A stretch of DNA of 64,000 nucleotides from Auricularia sp. M13 (GCA_037042915.1 CM073194.1:4154001-4218000); one strand, 5' to 3'. Positions 11,994 through 22,997 are shown, counted from the first letter of the stretch. Program-made: numbers and translations. The notes: generated by a model not told the origin, from the letters alone.

Positions 11994-14900
11994 ATGTCGC
12001 AGAGGCGCCGTTTAAAGAGAATCCGTGTTTCCGTGTTTGACCACGACTCTGACGGTGTTCCAACGCGAGAGACGAGGTCGCTGGGGCCTGTTACAACAGA
12101 AGAATGGCAGCGTGAACAAGCGCGCCGCGCAGAACGGGCGCGTCTGGCTGGTACGCTGGGCGAAATTTCAAGTGAATTAGCCCAGCCAACCTGACGGATT
12201 ATTATTAAAAAAAAGGCCTGTATCCGTCGAGCCCAGGTGCTCGTGACGGGTCCCCGGGGAGTCCTGCCGGCCAGGACACGCCGCCGCTGCATTCGCCCAT
12301 AGAGGACGGCAGCGGCGGTGAGGGGGAGCTTCCAGGCGACATTACCAGAGAGCTTCTAGATGAGTTTCTTCGCATGCAACTCTCGTAAGTACACATCCAC
12401 CTGATAACCTCTGCTGTTGCACTAGTACTGAATTATAGCTTCTAGGGCGCCGCTTTTAATGTCCAGTAGTCATAACTGGGGCATACGACGTGCTGCCGCA
12501 CGCAGGAACTGGATGCATCAGATGGACTCTTTGGTGGACATGTACCTCGCGGTCATACACAGCTGCCCATCCTCCGGTGCCCCGCCGCCAGCTGTATACC
12601 CGCGCTATGAGGTCTCCGGCGAGGTGTTGGCCGATACAGGACTGGGATCCATAGTTCTCGTTGACTTATCTGGTGAGAGTCGTGATTTTGGCTGCGCTCT
12701 GTTGTCATTGAACTTATCATCGCCGCAGCTATGTATCGCGTCCCGGCCTCCACCTTTTCGAATTATAGGCACATGAACGTCGCCCTGCTTCATAGGGGAT
12801 ACCTTGGTGCTACACCAGTACGGCCAACTATAGCATTTTCGCTTCGAGTTCTTCTGCTTTTCTTACGGTTACGGACTCGTGCGAGGACCGGCAAGCACAA
12901 CTTCGCCCGCGCTCTCTGTGACCTGCATAATGTGAGTATCAATAGCTCAATGACTTTCAGACAATATGTACTAATGCTATTAGATTACATTTACCCGTTC
13001 CTTTCGTAACCGCATGGCGGACGCTGTGGACGCACTTGCAGCCGTGCAGCGTACCGTGGCCATCCAACTCGGCTCCGTCCTGGGCAGAGACAGCCGTTGG
13101 CGCATGAAAAACGCATGCCCAGCGTGTGCATATGTAGTAAGTACATCCAGCTACTACATACCGCTGTGTGCTTATTCCATAGTGCGAGGGCGAAGGTAGT
13201 CTGACGTTCGCACGGCAGTTTGCCATCGATGGCAACAACTCCTTAAAGCGCTTCCTCGGCGCTGGCACGCGCTTCGACGCGGAATACCCTTGGCAATACA
13301 TCCTTGACCGCGCCGAGGTCGACGCTTGCAAGGACGAGGTCCAGCGTGCACGTCGCGCAACAACGGCGACAGCTCCGGACGCCACTCCGGACATCAGCGA
13401 TCCCGCAGGTGGTGGCGAGAGCGAATGCGCCCAGCGCTGGAGAAACGCCCGTCCAGAGGGCGAGAAGACAAACTCATGGGAGGCTTTGGAGGAGACGGGG
13501 GTTTTTGTGTGCGTTTGCCGGCATGGACTCATTGCCGTTGCGACGGACATGTGGAAAAGCGGCGAGCTGTGCGTCCTCGTAATGCACACCTAATTCTTGC
13601 CACTGACTCAATCATTTAGTGCAAAGTACCCTCTAGCCATTGTCAAGAGGCTTATCGATATTTTTGCGGATGAAGGACGACTACAGATTGGGTACGACAT
13701 CGGCTGCGCGCACTCCGGCACTGCTGCTCGCTCGAGCTTTGGCGACCGCGTACAAGCCTCGGTACATTACGTTGTAGGCTCGTTCCATGGTCACGCGCAC
13801 AATCGGCTGTGCCAACTCGACTTTCACCCTCGATACATCAAAGGGTCCGGACGTGAGGACTTCGAAGGCTGCGAACGCCTCTTCTCTGTCACAAACTTCA
13901 TCGCGCCGCTCACTCAGCATGCGACCCGCTTTCACCGACACGAGCTCATTGAAGAGGCATTTGCTACGTGGGATTCGGAAAAGTACGCATCGTTGGGTAT
14001 GTCATAAGTGTATGCATTTTTTCCCGCTTGACATATTCCCTAGGGTCACTCTTGCTCAGCAAGTTCCGGGATGCGCTCAAGAAAATCGCTGAGCACGCTG
14101 CTAGCGAGGCTCGTCGCGTGCAAGACGCTCAATATACCGATGACTTCTTCCGTGCATTGCTTGCGGATGAACGCGCTTATCTAGCCGGCCAGGTTCCCGC
14201 AGCACAATCGCGCATCGACGATGAGCTTCGCGCAGAGTACGGGGGCGCACTTCGTCGCTGGTGGACAGCATGGTGCGTGTTTTGCTTTCACTATCTTGGG
14301 CCACATAGCTCACAATCTCACCAGCTCTGAACGCGACCGCTTGAGCAGTGCCGGCACCCAGTTCATAGCCTATCGCGCGCCAGGTGACCGAGATGTCGCG
14401 AACAGGAAATGGCTCACGGCGCAGCAACGCGTCCAACGATGCGAGCGGGACCTTCAAGGGTTCGAAGCACGACTCAACATTGAAGAGCGCTGGACGCAGG
14501 AGTCCGATGAATACCTGGCCGCGCTTCAGGCTGATCAAATGCAGGCCTTTAACCGTGCACTCGACGCCCTTGAGCGCTGTGTCGTGGATCGATTAGCAGT
14601 GCTCGAGAAGCTGAACCAGCGCGGCACCGGTGAGCACTTGATCCTTCATTTTTGCTACAGATGCTGATTGTACAGGCTACAACATGCGGAAACACATCGC
14701 AAAGGCGGTCAATCGTCGGGGAAGCGCTCTGGCCGCTGCCTTACAGAAGTACAACGACGCTGCGAAGGCACTCGTACCACCACGTCCGCAATTGACGCGC
14801 GACCAGATCATGGAAATCGCATTCCTTGCGGACTTTCCAATGCTGCGACCAGAGGTTGCGGCACGGCCGTGGGCTCAGCCGACAATCAGGGCGATGACGA

Positions 14901-15427
14901 CGGCATGGGCGGAAACAGCACGCGCACGAGAAGAGGTCGCCCGCATCCGGCTCGAGTCCGTCCGCGTTCGCGCATGGATACGCGACGAGGAGGCCTTCCT
15001 GGACAATCGGATAGCGGCGCTCGACTCCAGCAACACTCCGCGCGACAGGCTGCTCGCTCGGGAGCTCGATAAGCGCGCGCAGCTCTTATTTCAAGTTCAC
15101 AGCAACATTCTGCGCGATTTGGATCAGCTCGACTTGCTGGATGGACTCGTTGTGCCTCGGCGCGCTGGACTGCGCCCCGGACAACCAGAAGCACTGGCAA
15201 CAGCGGGTCGTGCAGTAGCGCGAACGAGGTTGCCATGTTTATCACCGCCCGAACGCATCTTCGGGGACCTGGACATCGCCCGGCTAGGCACGGACATCGC
15301 CCATCCCTCCAGTTTACTCGGAGACGTGCTCGACGATGGAACGGATGACGAAGGACTTGGGCTGGATGAAGTTGCGGGCCAGAATGTGGACGTGTTCATG
15401 GCGGCTGTCAGGGAAATTGCGAGCTGA
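11994..15427 (+). CDS. KDZ transposase, intact, 10 exons, 985 aa
   Basis: DDE-type transposase of the KDZ group. Exons are 11994-12150, 12216-12384, 12446-12672, 12729-12931, 12984-13136, 13183-13568, 13620-13996, 14044-14272, 14325-14629 and 14676-15427. All nine introns are GT-AG, 46-65 nt, and phases close to give 985 residues with no stop. A CxC-type N-terminal region contains VRPTIAFSLRVL and ARALCDLHN. A zinc-binding CPACAYVC (about residues 297-304) precedes the RNase H fold. Candidate catalytic acidic residues sit in IDGNNSLKR (about D319), GYDIGC (about D458) and EGCER (about E517). The hallmark VGSFHGHAHNRLCQ lies between the last two. A coiled C-terminal half follows: RWTQESDEYLAAL, LEKLNQRGTGYNMRKHI and an Arg/Glu-rich tail. 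The start is the first ATG after the inverted repeat. Confidence 0.93.
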
Positions 15428-16506
15428 GCCTACAATCCTTTTTCTTCACACTCCTTCTCTCGGATTTCGAATATTTATACTTATATCATTCCTGTGTGTG
15501 CATTCCGTCGAGAATATTGGTGTATGTCATCCGGAATACACTTGTGCAATGAAAAAACTGTCCGAAGACAATTCCGGCTCAAGAACCACAGCTGAGATCT
15601 ACCTCTCATATTGAAAGCATATGCTAGATGATGCATGCAGACATCCCATACGTTTGTGTCGTCAATAGAGCTTGTATTGTGCGAGGAAGGGCGACATCGG
15701 CCCGTGTGGCGCAAAACAGCGTATCCGGCATGTAGTAACCTAGACAAGAAATCGAGCAGCGTTTGCGCAGGCTATTCATTCTTGACAGTATGAACGAGCT
15801 TACCTGAAGTGCAGAAGCCAGGAGCACCCGTGGTGGACATTGTATGCCGGTTGCAGGTTCGTCGGAGCCAGCGCAAGCAGCGCGCGCACGCGCCCTCACG
15901 GCGCTGACAAGCGGCAATGCGGAGGGCACTCTTCTATACGGGCGCGATCTGTAACCGCAGACGCAGTGCCATACAACGAGTTTGTGGTCAGTATTTGAGT
16001 GATTATGTGCGGGAGCCCGTCAAGCCACTCACTTTTACCAGCGCATTATCTGTGCAGTTTTATGGTTCTACCTGCAAGGTATAAAGGCAGTGAGCATGTG
16101 TGAGAGGTTTCGTCGCACTAGCGCACCTGTGCAACGCAATGTGATGCTGGCAAGTTGAGCGCACAATGTGGCGCGGACTTCGTACTGCGTCGCATGAGTG
16201 AACCAACCCGACCTTTCCGCTCAAACCTGGCATCCAACTAAAGTATCCTGAATATGCATTGAGTCTACTGGGACACTGTGATAACGAAATTCCCGTGTTT
16301 CTGTGAGAATATGAACTGCAATTTGACAATGTATGCACGACGCGACGTCCGCTCAGGTGCGCTCAAAGCATATGCCGATGGTCATTCCGTCAGATCTTCA
16401 CCATCCGACGTTTACTGTGTGTCAAGGGGTGCAATCCATGCAAAAATAATTAACAGAAACGTAAATACAATGCGCGAAACCCTCCGTCCAACAGAGCTAC
16501 TACAAG
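15428..16506. other. Transposon interior between transposase and cargo gene 1
   Basis: About 1.1 kb between convergent genes. The only candidate is a small spliced minus-strand frame at about 15835-15650 (start MSTTGAPGFC, GTAAGC donor, CTAG acceptor, about 50 aa). It has no recognisable domain and I do not call it a gene. The rest looks noncoding. Confidence 0.4.
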
Positions 16507-18315
16507 CTAAGTGTCACCTGGGTTCTGGGAAGGTACGAAAATCGGCGGCAGCAGCAGACTGGGCGCGGGGGACAAAGCAAAGTTGGTATGATGTGAAGGA
16601 GCGGAGGACGGCGAGGGAAAGGACAGAATAGACGAAGGACGGTGGACATGCTGTGGCAGCGGCGGACGCGTCTGCCACTGCATGTCCGTGGGCACGCTGG
16701 CGCCGATCGGCTGCATTTGGAGCTGCTGCATGGACGCAGCTCCATGCAGACGATGCAGAGCGGGGGTGTGGTGCGGAGGAAAGGAGGGCGTGAAGGTCGG
16801 CGCCGCTGCTTGCGTCACCCCGGGCACGATGCTGCCCGCCGGCAATGAAACTCGAGCAGGTGCACGGGCAGCGGGCGCATAGGGAGTGGATGGATTGGGA
16901 GTGGACGGGTGTGGTGTGGATGGACGGACGGAGGACGGGCGCGGGGTCGGGCGTGCAGGCAAAGCACCACCGGCGGGCGCGCTAGAACCGGCGCTGGGTT
17001 CCGGCTGTTGCTCCTCCTGGCGCGTCCGTCGAGCGCGGGATCCTCCCGCGGGCGGCGCGGCGGGTGCTGCAGCGGATCGTGCCGTCGAGATAGACGTCGG
17101 CGCCTCGGGTCGATTTGTCGCGGCCTTCGGTTCGAAGCGCATGGCGCCTTTCCGTATCGCAAGATGAAGTCGGCGGGCCTGGGAGTTGGACAGGCGCATG
17201 AGCGGCCGGAAAGTGATGTCTTCCGGCCACCCAAGCAATTCCACACCCAGGCTATCGTAGTTAGCCTGGATGGTGCCTTCCGTCCAGCGTAAGGACGCCT
17301 TCGGCTGTCCAGTGAGCTTGCCTGCAAATGCGTCAGTTCTTCGTCTGTGGAATAAATGGGAAATCTACATACGGAGCTGGTCAGTTAGCAGGCGGGAAAC
17401 CTCCGCCTTGTGCTTCGGGTTTTTGGACGAGAGCATCATGTACGCTGCACGTCAACTGTCAGCCACATCCATCCTGTGCACATCGCCGATGCCAACACTC
17501 ACCTTCAGAGCCAAACAACGAGAAGCCCTCCATCTCCGTTGCAAACTGGTCGGCGGAGGTGTTGAATTTGAACGGAAGGAAGTCGACGAGCTTCCTCGTC
17601 GCCGAAATGAAAGGTGCAAACTTGATGGCCTTGTCTCCGGTGGTGATGACGAGGAAGAACTCCACGCCTGCCGTGTTGCGCAGAATCTGGAGCTGCGGGC
17701 CCGTGTTAGCGATGCTGGAGCAATAAAAGAGACCGTGCAGTTGTGCTGGCACACCTTCTCGTCAATCTCCTGGTGACAGCGCGAGACCACGCTCAATTTT
17801 GCGCGGACCGTCTGCTGCACCGTCTTGGGCATGCCCTTGATGGGTCTACCCTCCTCCATATCGCTTCGAAGCTGCTCGTATTCAACGAGCAGCGGATCGT
17901 CCCAGTCCGCTCTGGCAATGGCCCGCTGCAGCTCTGCGTGCGTCCGTTGGGCACTCGCGATGGCCGAGTCCCAGTCTGACGTTTCTAGGACATATTTTAA
18001 CAAGAATATTCGCAGCCACACAAGCTAGCGACTGGACGCACCTTCTCGGGCAATGCGCATGACCGCCTGCCACAGCGACAGACGGCGTTGCTGAACCACC
18101 GCAGGCAGGGCGAGGTGAGCCAGCTGCCGGACCTCATTAAGCGGCCAGTCGAGCTCGTCTGATATTTCGCGCAGGCCGGGCTCGAGTACCGACGTGACGA
18201 AGTCAGCAACGCGCGCGCGAACAGTCTTGAGTCGCTCGCGCGCTGCTTTTTTCTGGCTGTAGCCCGCAGTCAAGGGCCGGCCTTGGCGGCTGTCATTGCC
18301 GCGCAGCGCAGGCAT
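16507..18315 (-). CDS. KDZ cargo gene 1: unknown protein, 526 aa, 5 exons
   Basis: Function unknown. Exons are 18315-18042, 17984-17755, 17692-17503, 17444-17373 and 17321-16507. All introns are GT-AG, 51-62 nt, and the phases sum to 1581 nt (526 aa). The basic N-terminus is followed by helical segments (SQKKAARERLKTVRARVADF, LVEYEQLRSDMEEG). A conserved-looking alpha/beta core follows: LRNTAGVEFFLVITTGDKA, DFLPFKFNTSADQFATEMEGF, MMLSSKNPKHKAEVSRLL, GVELLGWPED. The last about 190 residues are a disordered Pro/Ser/Ala-rich tail with PSTPxPSTP repeats. I have an impression of similar proteins beside other basidiomycete KDZ transposases, but cannot verify it. Being inside the terminal repeats and intact, it probably serves transposition, target choice or element regulation; that is inference. 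Confidence 0.82.
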
Positions 18316-18440
18316 AGGTTGGCGGCGTGTGTGTGTCCAGCAGACGGGCGGCGGCGGCAGCGGCGGCGACAAGAGGTGCGTGCAAGGGAATTCCCGTTTT
18401 CATATCTTGCGTCTCACCGCCCGCCCACAGCGCAGGAAAA
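18316..18440. promoter_or_regulatory. Short bidirectional promoter of the two KDZ cargo genes
   Basis: Only about 125 bp separate the two divergent ATGs (18315 on minus, 18441 on plus; about 225 bp if the plus gene starts at 18540). It contains CGG/CGGC trinucleotide runs around 18347-18370. A TTTTATAC TATA-like motif at 18448 would serve the alternative plus start at 18540. Confidence 0.55.
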
Positions 18441-20466
18441 ATGCGCGTTTTATACGCGCTGCTACTGTCTTTTCTCGTCATTTATGCACTCGGTCACAAC
18501 GGCCAGAAGGAGCGCGATGTCGGGCGCCATGGGCGGCCGATGTCGCCAACTGGATTCTCTGTCGCGCGGACCGAGGAAGACGCGGCCGACGAAGACGAGT
18601 CTTTCGACATGTCCTCGACTAACGGCCGGTCTCGAACGCGGTCTCGGGCACGTTCCAACGCGTCCGAACACGATGGCTCGGATTTCTCGCTGCTGGACAC
18701 GCCTACGCCCGGGCAGCGCGTCCAAGTGCCTCCGCCAGTCCTCAGATCCGCACGCACAGGCCTTGTCGCGGCGTCCAATAGGACGGATTCGCGCAGCCGC
18801 GCACCGCTGTCTCCGACGGCATCCAACCCATCGCCCGCCGGCAGAGGTCGCAGCCATTCGGTGCACAGTCCAGGAAATCCGCGCGAAGCCGCACCGCGCT
18901 CTCCGTCTGCTGGCAACGCTCGCGCCCCTCACGCTGGCAACGCTCGCGCCCCGCACGCTGGCAACGCTCGCGCCCCGCACGTTAATCCGCTGACACTGGA
19001 CTGGCCGGTTTATGCTCATCCCCAGCCTGACTCGCCCAACACGCTCGGTCGCCGTCACCTCCTGCTGAACAGGCAGCCGGAGGATCGCACGCACTACCAT
19101 CGCCCGAGGACCCTCAAGGAGCGCCGATCCAGGCTCTCGGTTGATCGCCGCCTCGACGAGCCCCTCCACCGCTGGTTTATCTTCGACGATATCGAACGGC
19201 TGAGGTGTCACACGAGCATCTTAGTGGAAATCAAGAAGCTGGTGAGTATCACGGCCGTCTATCGTTGGAAGACATTTTACTAACTGCAAACAGCTTCTGG
19301 ATCTCGAGCTTTCGACTAACTCGCACTTTGTGCTCGTCGTGGGCCGACCTGAGCCGCCAGTCAAGAAGAAGGACCCGCTCACGCAAATGGTATGCAGCCG
19401 CACAATCGACGCCAACGACAGGTACAAGGACATCGCGGACGCCTGGCACCGCAGGTTCGACCGCGAAATTGCAGCACCGCGCCGACAAGAGCATCTCGCA
19501 ATGCTGGAGCTCGCCCAGCGCGAGGAGAACGAGCGCGAGGCCGAACGCAAGCGCCGCAATGCTGCGCTGCATGAACGGCACAAGCGAGAGCAGCAGCAGG
19601 AGGAAGAGCGTGCGGCGCGTGCTCGTGCGGCGCGCCAGCCTGCTGCGAGTTCGTCGCGCCAGCCTGCCGCGGGGCCAGTGCCCGGGCTGGGGTTTCATGT
19701 TGCCCATGTCAAAGGCGACAGTGTGCTCGAGGTCGACGACTCGCCGTCTCCCGCTCCTCCCGCTCGTCCCCCCAACGCCAGGCAGTATACACCGATCTCC
19801 ATCCCCGACTCGGACGACGCCATCAAGCCACCCGCGAAGCCGCGCACCGCCAAACGCAGAAAGGTGGACAGCGATTCGGATTATGAGCCACCGTCCAAGA
19901 GCAAGAAGAGCAAGGGCAAGCAGCGTGCGGCGCCGGAGCCCGAGCCCGAGCCCGAGGCTGAGCAGGACATGTTCGTCGGGGACGATGACGACGACGAATC
20001 ATCCGTGGTCGAAGACTCTGAGCCGGCCCGCATCACACGCCAGGAGGATAGGCAGATGAAGACTGCCCTTGAACGCTCTGTGAAGACGGCAACAGAGGAA
20101 GCCGCCCAGCGTGCTCGCGAGCGCTCCGGTGGTTCGTCGTCGCGCATCCCCGACAATGTGCCCGTCCCGCCGCCGCCCGTCGCTCCCGTCCCGCCGCCGC
20201 CCGCCGCGCAGCAGCAGCAGCCTATCTCGCCGCCGCTGCCGCCCACGCTACCTGACAGCGTGGAGGCTCTCCTAGGGGACGTCATCGACCGTGACTATTT
20301 CTTCCTCATCGAGAACATTTGGGTCACCAGAGACCCGAGCGACTACGCCACCAGTCTTCGTGCGCTCAACGAGGAATGGGGCCTTGGTATTCCGCCCACC
20401 ACTCTGGCCAGGACTGTTGGCTTTCTTACTCGTAGTCCTCCCCCCGCCCGCGGTACATCGTCTTGA
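18441..20466 (+). CDS. KDZ cargo gene 2: unknown nuclear-type protein, about 657 aa
   Basis: Function unknown. Two exons, 18441-19241 and 19294-20466, are joined by a 52-nt GT-AG intron with a CTAAC branch site. From the N-terminus: a hydrophobic stretch MRVLYALLLSFLVIYAL; a long Ser/Arg/Pro-rich disordered region; three perfect AGNARAPH repeats; and a folded patch RWFIFDDIERLRCHTSILVEI...NSHFVLVVGRPEPPVKKKD. Then come a Glu/Arg-rich coiled coil (about 19500-19620), KPRTAKRRKVDSDSDYE (a classical nuclear localisation signal), an acidic stretch EPEPEPEAEQD...GDDDDDESS, poly-Pro, and a C-terminal globular segment DYFFLIENIWVTRDP. The localisation signal argues for the internal start at 18540 (MSPTGFSVAR) over the hydrophobic leader, although the first ATG has the better context. 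Confidence 0.78.
18909..18980 (+). repeat. Three tandem 24-bp repeats coding AGNARAPH
   Basis: Units 18909-18932, 18933-18956 and 18957-18980 differ at one base (CCCCTCAC versus CCCCGCAC). They are in frame within cargo gene 2 and encode three identical octapeptides, which points to recent expansion. Confidence 0.9.
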
Positions 20467-20604
20467 ATATTAGTTAATTAAGTCTATTCTTCGTATTTAT
20501 CTGGATTGTAATACAACATGTTGTCCTTCCTTAAAGCTTAAGGCATCCGAGAGCAAGCACTGCAGTGATGGAGCTGCAGGCACAGAGTGCGCAGCGCACG
20601 CGCA

Positions 20605-20764
20605 CTCTGAGTGCACGCGGTCTGATATGAGCGCCGCACCGCCGGGTCCATCTGCAGGCGGGGCCTGCAGGCCCCCACGGAAGTGATCCGCGTGCTCACT
20701 CATGCGCATCAGCCATGCGGAGCACGCGGCTTTACTATCTCTGAAATCAGATGAGGCCTAGGTG
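20605..20764 (-). repeat. Right terminal inverted repeat of the KDZ element
   Basis: Reverse-complement partner of 11681-11840. The palindrome GGGGCCTGCAGGCCCC is at 20660-20675, again 89 bp from the terminus. Confidence 0.9.
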
Positions 20765-20772
20765 AGGCTATC
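20765..20772 (+). repeat. Right target-site duplication AGGCTATC
   Basis: Identical to 11673-11680 and directly abuts the terminal CCTAGGTG. Confidence 0.9.
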
Positions 20773-21134
20773 CGCCTAATCCCTACAGTTTAAACCCATA
20801 TATGGCCGAGAATATTTGGATGTCGATCACGGATCCTCCGGCCCGAGTCCATACTCACTTGGCAGGCGGCAGAGAGCGGAGATGGAAACCGTGTCAATCC
20901 CGATCCCACACTCCAAGATCAAATCTCGGAATATTCCTTCCTTCCTTCACTGTCAAAATCATTAACTTACGCGGGGTAAGAGTACTATGGGGTATGGTGC
21001 CGGGATCAATTCTTATAGGAAGTGAGCGGATAGAGAATTAACACTGAGGGATGTAAGTGAGGTGTACACGAGTGTAGCATACTACTTGCTTGAACTAGGA
21101 ATATGTAGTTGACGACATTGCAGTGCGTTAGACA
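20773..21134. other. Duplicated flanks: far side of the insertion and 3' flank of hydrolase B
   Basis: No gene. About 20791-20840 resembles 22767-22820 upstream of MFS3 (the GATCACGG ... TCCGGCCCG block). About 20930-21134 resembles 9900-10093. The junction of the tandem duplication therefore lies between about 20840 and 20930. Confidence 0.65.
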
Positions 21135-22290
21135 CTAGTTTCCATAAACGCGCTTCAAACCCTGCGCCGAGCTCCAAATTCCGGAACTATCGTGGCCAAC
21201 GCCATCGACGTTATCGATGGTCTGCGTTGCAGTGATGGACGGGAAGTTCTTCGTCAAGTACGCCCACCACTTTTGGCCACGGTCAAAGTGGCCTAGACCT
21301 TGCGCGTTGGCTTCGCAGCCGTTGGTCGTACCGCCGTTGTCGATCGAGCCGTAAAGGTAGTGGATGGTCCGCGCGATGTAGCGGTTGACGATGGGCGTCT
21401 TGTCGGCCGCGGTCATGGCTTCTTTCTGGAAGCGATAAGGATAGTTGTCGAGGCCGTTCTGGAGTTAGAGTGAACAAAAATTAGTCGGGAGGGATGGCGG
21501 CAGCAAATGGGACTTCACACCTTCCAGTCGTTGAAGTCCGCGCAGCACTCGGTATATCCAGGCGCAGTGCACGCACAAGAGCTTGTGACGGTGCAGTTGG
21601 GCCGCTCAGTGGTGAAATAGGCAACTGACGACGGGTTGGCGATGATATACCGGTGCGGCACGGGATCCGTGGGGTTCGTGACCGCCCACCGCTGGACGGT
21701 TTGGCCACCAGCCGAGTGGCCTCCGACCACAAAGGTGTCGATAGACGGGTATGTGGCTGCTAGCCAGTCAAACGCTGCGCGGAGGACGTCGAACGACGAC
21801 ACGGCGGCATTGCTTGCATCGCCACCCTCCATCCAGTCGCTACCTGCACATACCGTATTAGCTTCGGCCGCATAATTGAGGCAGTGTGGGAGTACGTACC
21901 GCACCAAGTGAGTACGTTAGGGAACAAAGTCTTTGCCTCGTCGTCTGCATGGGGGAAGACAACAGAGAGCATGACGACGTCCGACGTGCTCCCGACGTAT
22001 CCAGCAGAAACCGCCCCGTCGATAGAGTTTTTGTATGCCTGCACCATCGCGTTGCCGTCGCGGCTCTGGCCATGTACCCAGACGTGGCCTTGCTTCGGCA
22101 TGAACGACGCGTCCTGGTAGGAATTGGGCACGACGTAAGTCGCGAAGCTGAATGCATTGCCGTTGACGCTCGCGTTGATCGCGATGCGGTGGGAGTTCTG
22201 AACGACAGGCATCGCCGTGCTGCCTGTAGAGCTGCACGACTGTGCCGCCGCGGCAGAGAGAAGGAACCCTAGAGAAAGAAACGAAAGCAT
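21135..22290 (-). CDS. Secreted alpha/beta-hydrolase B (tandem paralogue of A)
   Basis: Same three-exon layout as hydrolase A and about 345 aa. The ATG at 22290 opens a signal peptide ending AAAA-Q. The elbow is GGHSAGGQ and the C-terminal motif is GVGHDSSGIW. Exon 1 ends in TWCG at a GTACGT donor, and exon 2 resumes at SDWMEGGD. The third exon covers NGLDNYPYRFQ-like sequence through LKRVYGN. Differences from copy A are mostly conservative, for example YTECCADF for YSDCCANF. The frame is intact, so both copies may be active. The start codon lies 707 bp from the divergent MFS transporter 3, an arrangement compatible with shared regulation. Confidence 0.85.
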
Positions 22291-22997
22291 CGAAAGGTAT
22301 CAAAGCTAACGAGAGAAATACGAGTTGGCGTGGCATGGATTCTGGGTAAGCCCTTCATATACTGGCAGGTCGCTGGCCAGCATCCCGGTCAGTGCGGTCA
22401 AACACGGCGCGAACGTCTTCGGCGTGCAAGCGCCATTTGTTTCTTTCAGTGCTTGTTTCAGTGTCAGCTGTAACCGGCACCGCACTCCAATATGCCCGAT
22501 TTCGCAGGATCATCTGCAATAAGAATTTGGTTCTATCACGACCGCAACCGCTCGCAACCTACACAGAGCGCGCGGCACGCGATGCTGGCAATATCGGGGG
22601 GTGGAGACGAAGAGAGCTTCGGAGTACAGATAAGTCTCCGGATCCGTACGGACTTTACATCCTCAGTCCTGGCGTCCTCCACGTTTTGAGATGTATAGGC
22701 AAACAGCACGTTGCCAGGACTGTCTGTCAGTACATGTCAGTGTCAGCCACATTTAGGAAATCCTGAACATACCTATACGTGGCGGAAAATAGTCGGATGA
22801 CGATCACGGGTCTTCCGGCCCGCGTTCTCATAGTAGACTTGGCGAGCCGTAAGCGCGCAGCGTCGGCGTCCCGTCCAGTCGGCAGGCCGCTTCAGCTTCC
22901 AACTCCATTCGCTGTACGTGTCCTGGTCCCGTCTGGAGGGCACTGTTCGGTTCCTCTGCGGCTTACACCCACGCTCTCAACGAAAAGCCGCACAGCG
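22291..22997. promoter_or_regulatory. Divergent intergenic region between hydrolase B and MFS transporter 3
   Basis: A 707-bp region that must drive both genes. A TATATGAA-like motif lies about 55-65 bp upstream of hydrolase B on the minus strand. The part up to about 22830 is duplicated upstream of hydrolase A, where the KDZ element interrupts it. No coding sequence is supported. Confidence 0.6.

Larger units (their letters stand above)
11681..20764 (+). mobile_element. Complete KDZ-superfamily DNA transposon (9,084 bp) with two cargo genes
   Basis: The element is bounded by 160-bp imperfect terminal inverted repeats (11681-11840 and 20605-20764), both beginning CACCTAGGCCTCATCTGA. It is flanked by a perfect 8-bp duplication AGGCTATC. 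It carries an intact KDZ (Kyakuja-Dileera-Zisupton) transposase at 11994-15427 (+) and two spliced genes of unknown function, 18315-16507 (-) and 18441-20466 (+), driven from one short intergenic region. Each arm has a 16-bp palindrome exactly 89 bp from its end. It sits between tandemly duplicated hydrolase genes whose homology resumes across it, confirming insertion. KDZ elements are known from fungal genomes, where they have been linked with TET/JBP oxygenase genes. No TET/JBP domain is visible here. Confidence 0.93.

Noticed and set aside
11681-20764. TET/JBP oxygenase cargo expected from known KDZ associations
   Set aside because: Neither cargo gene shows the HxD...H iron-binding pattern or any other oxygenase signature.
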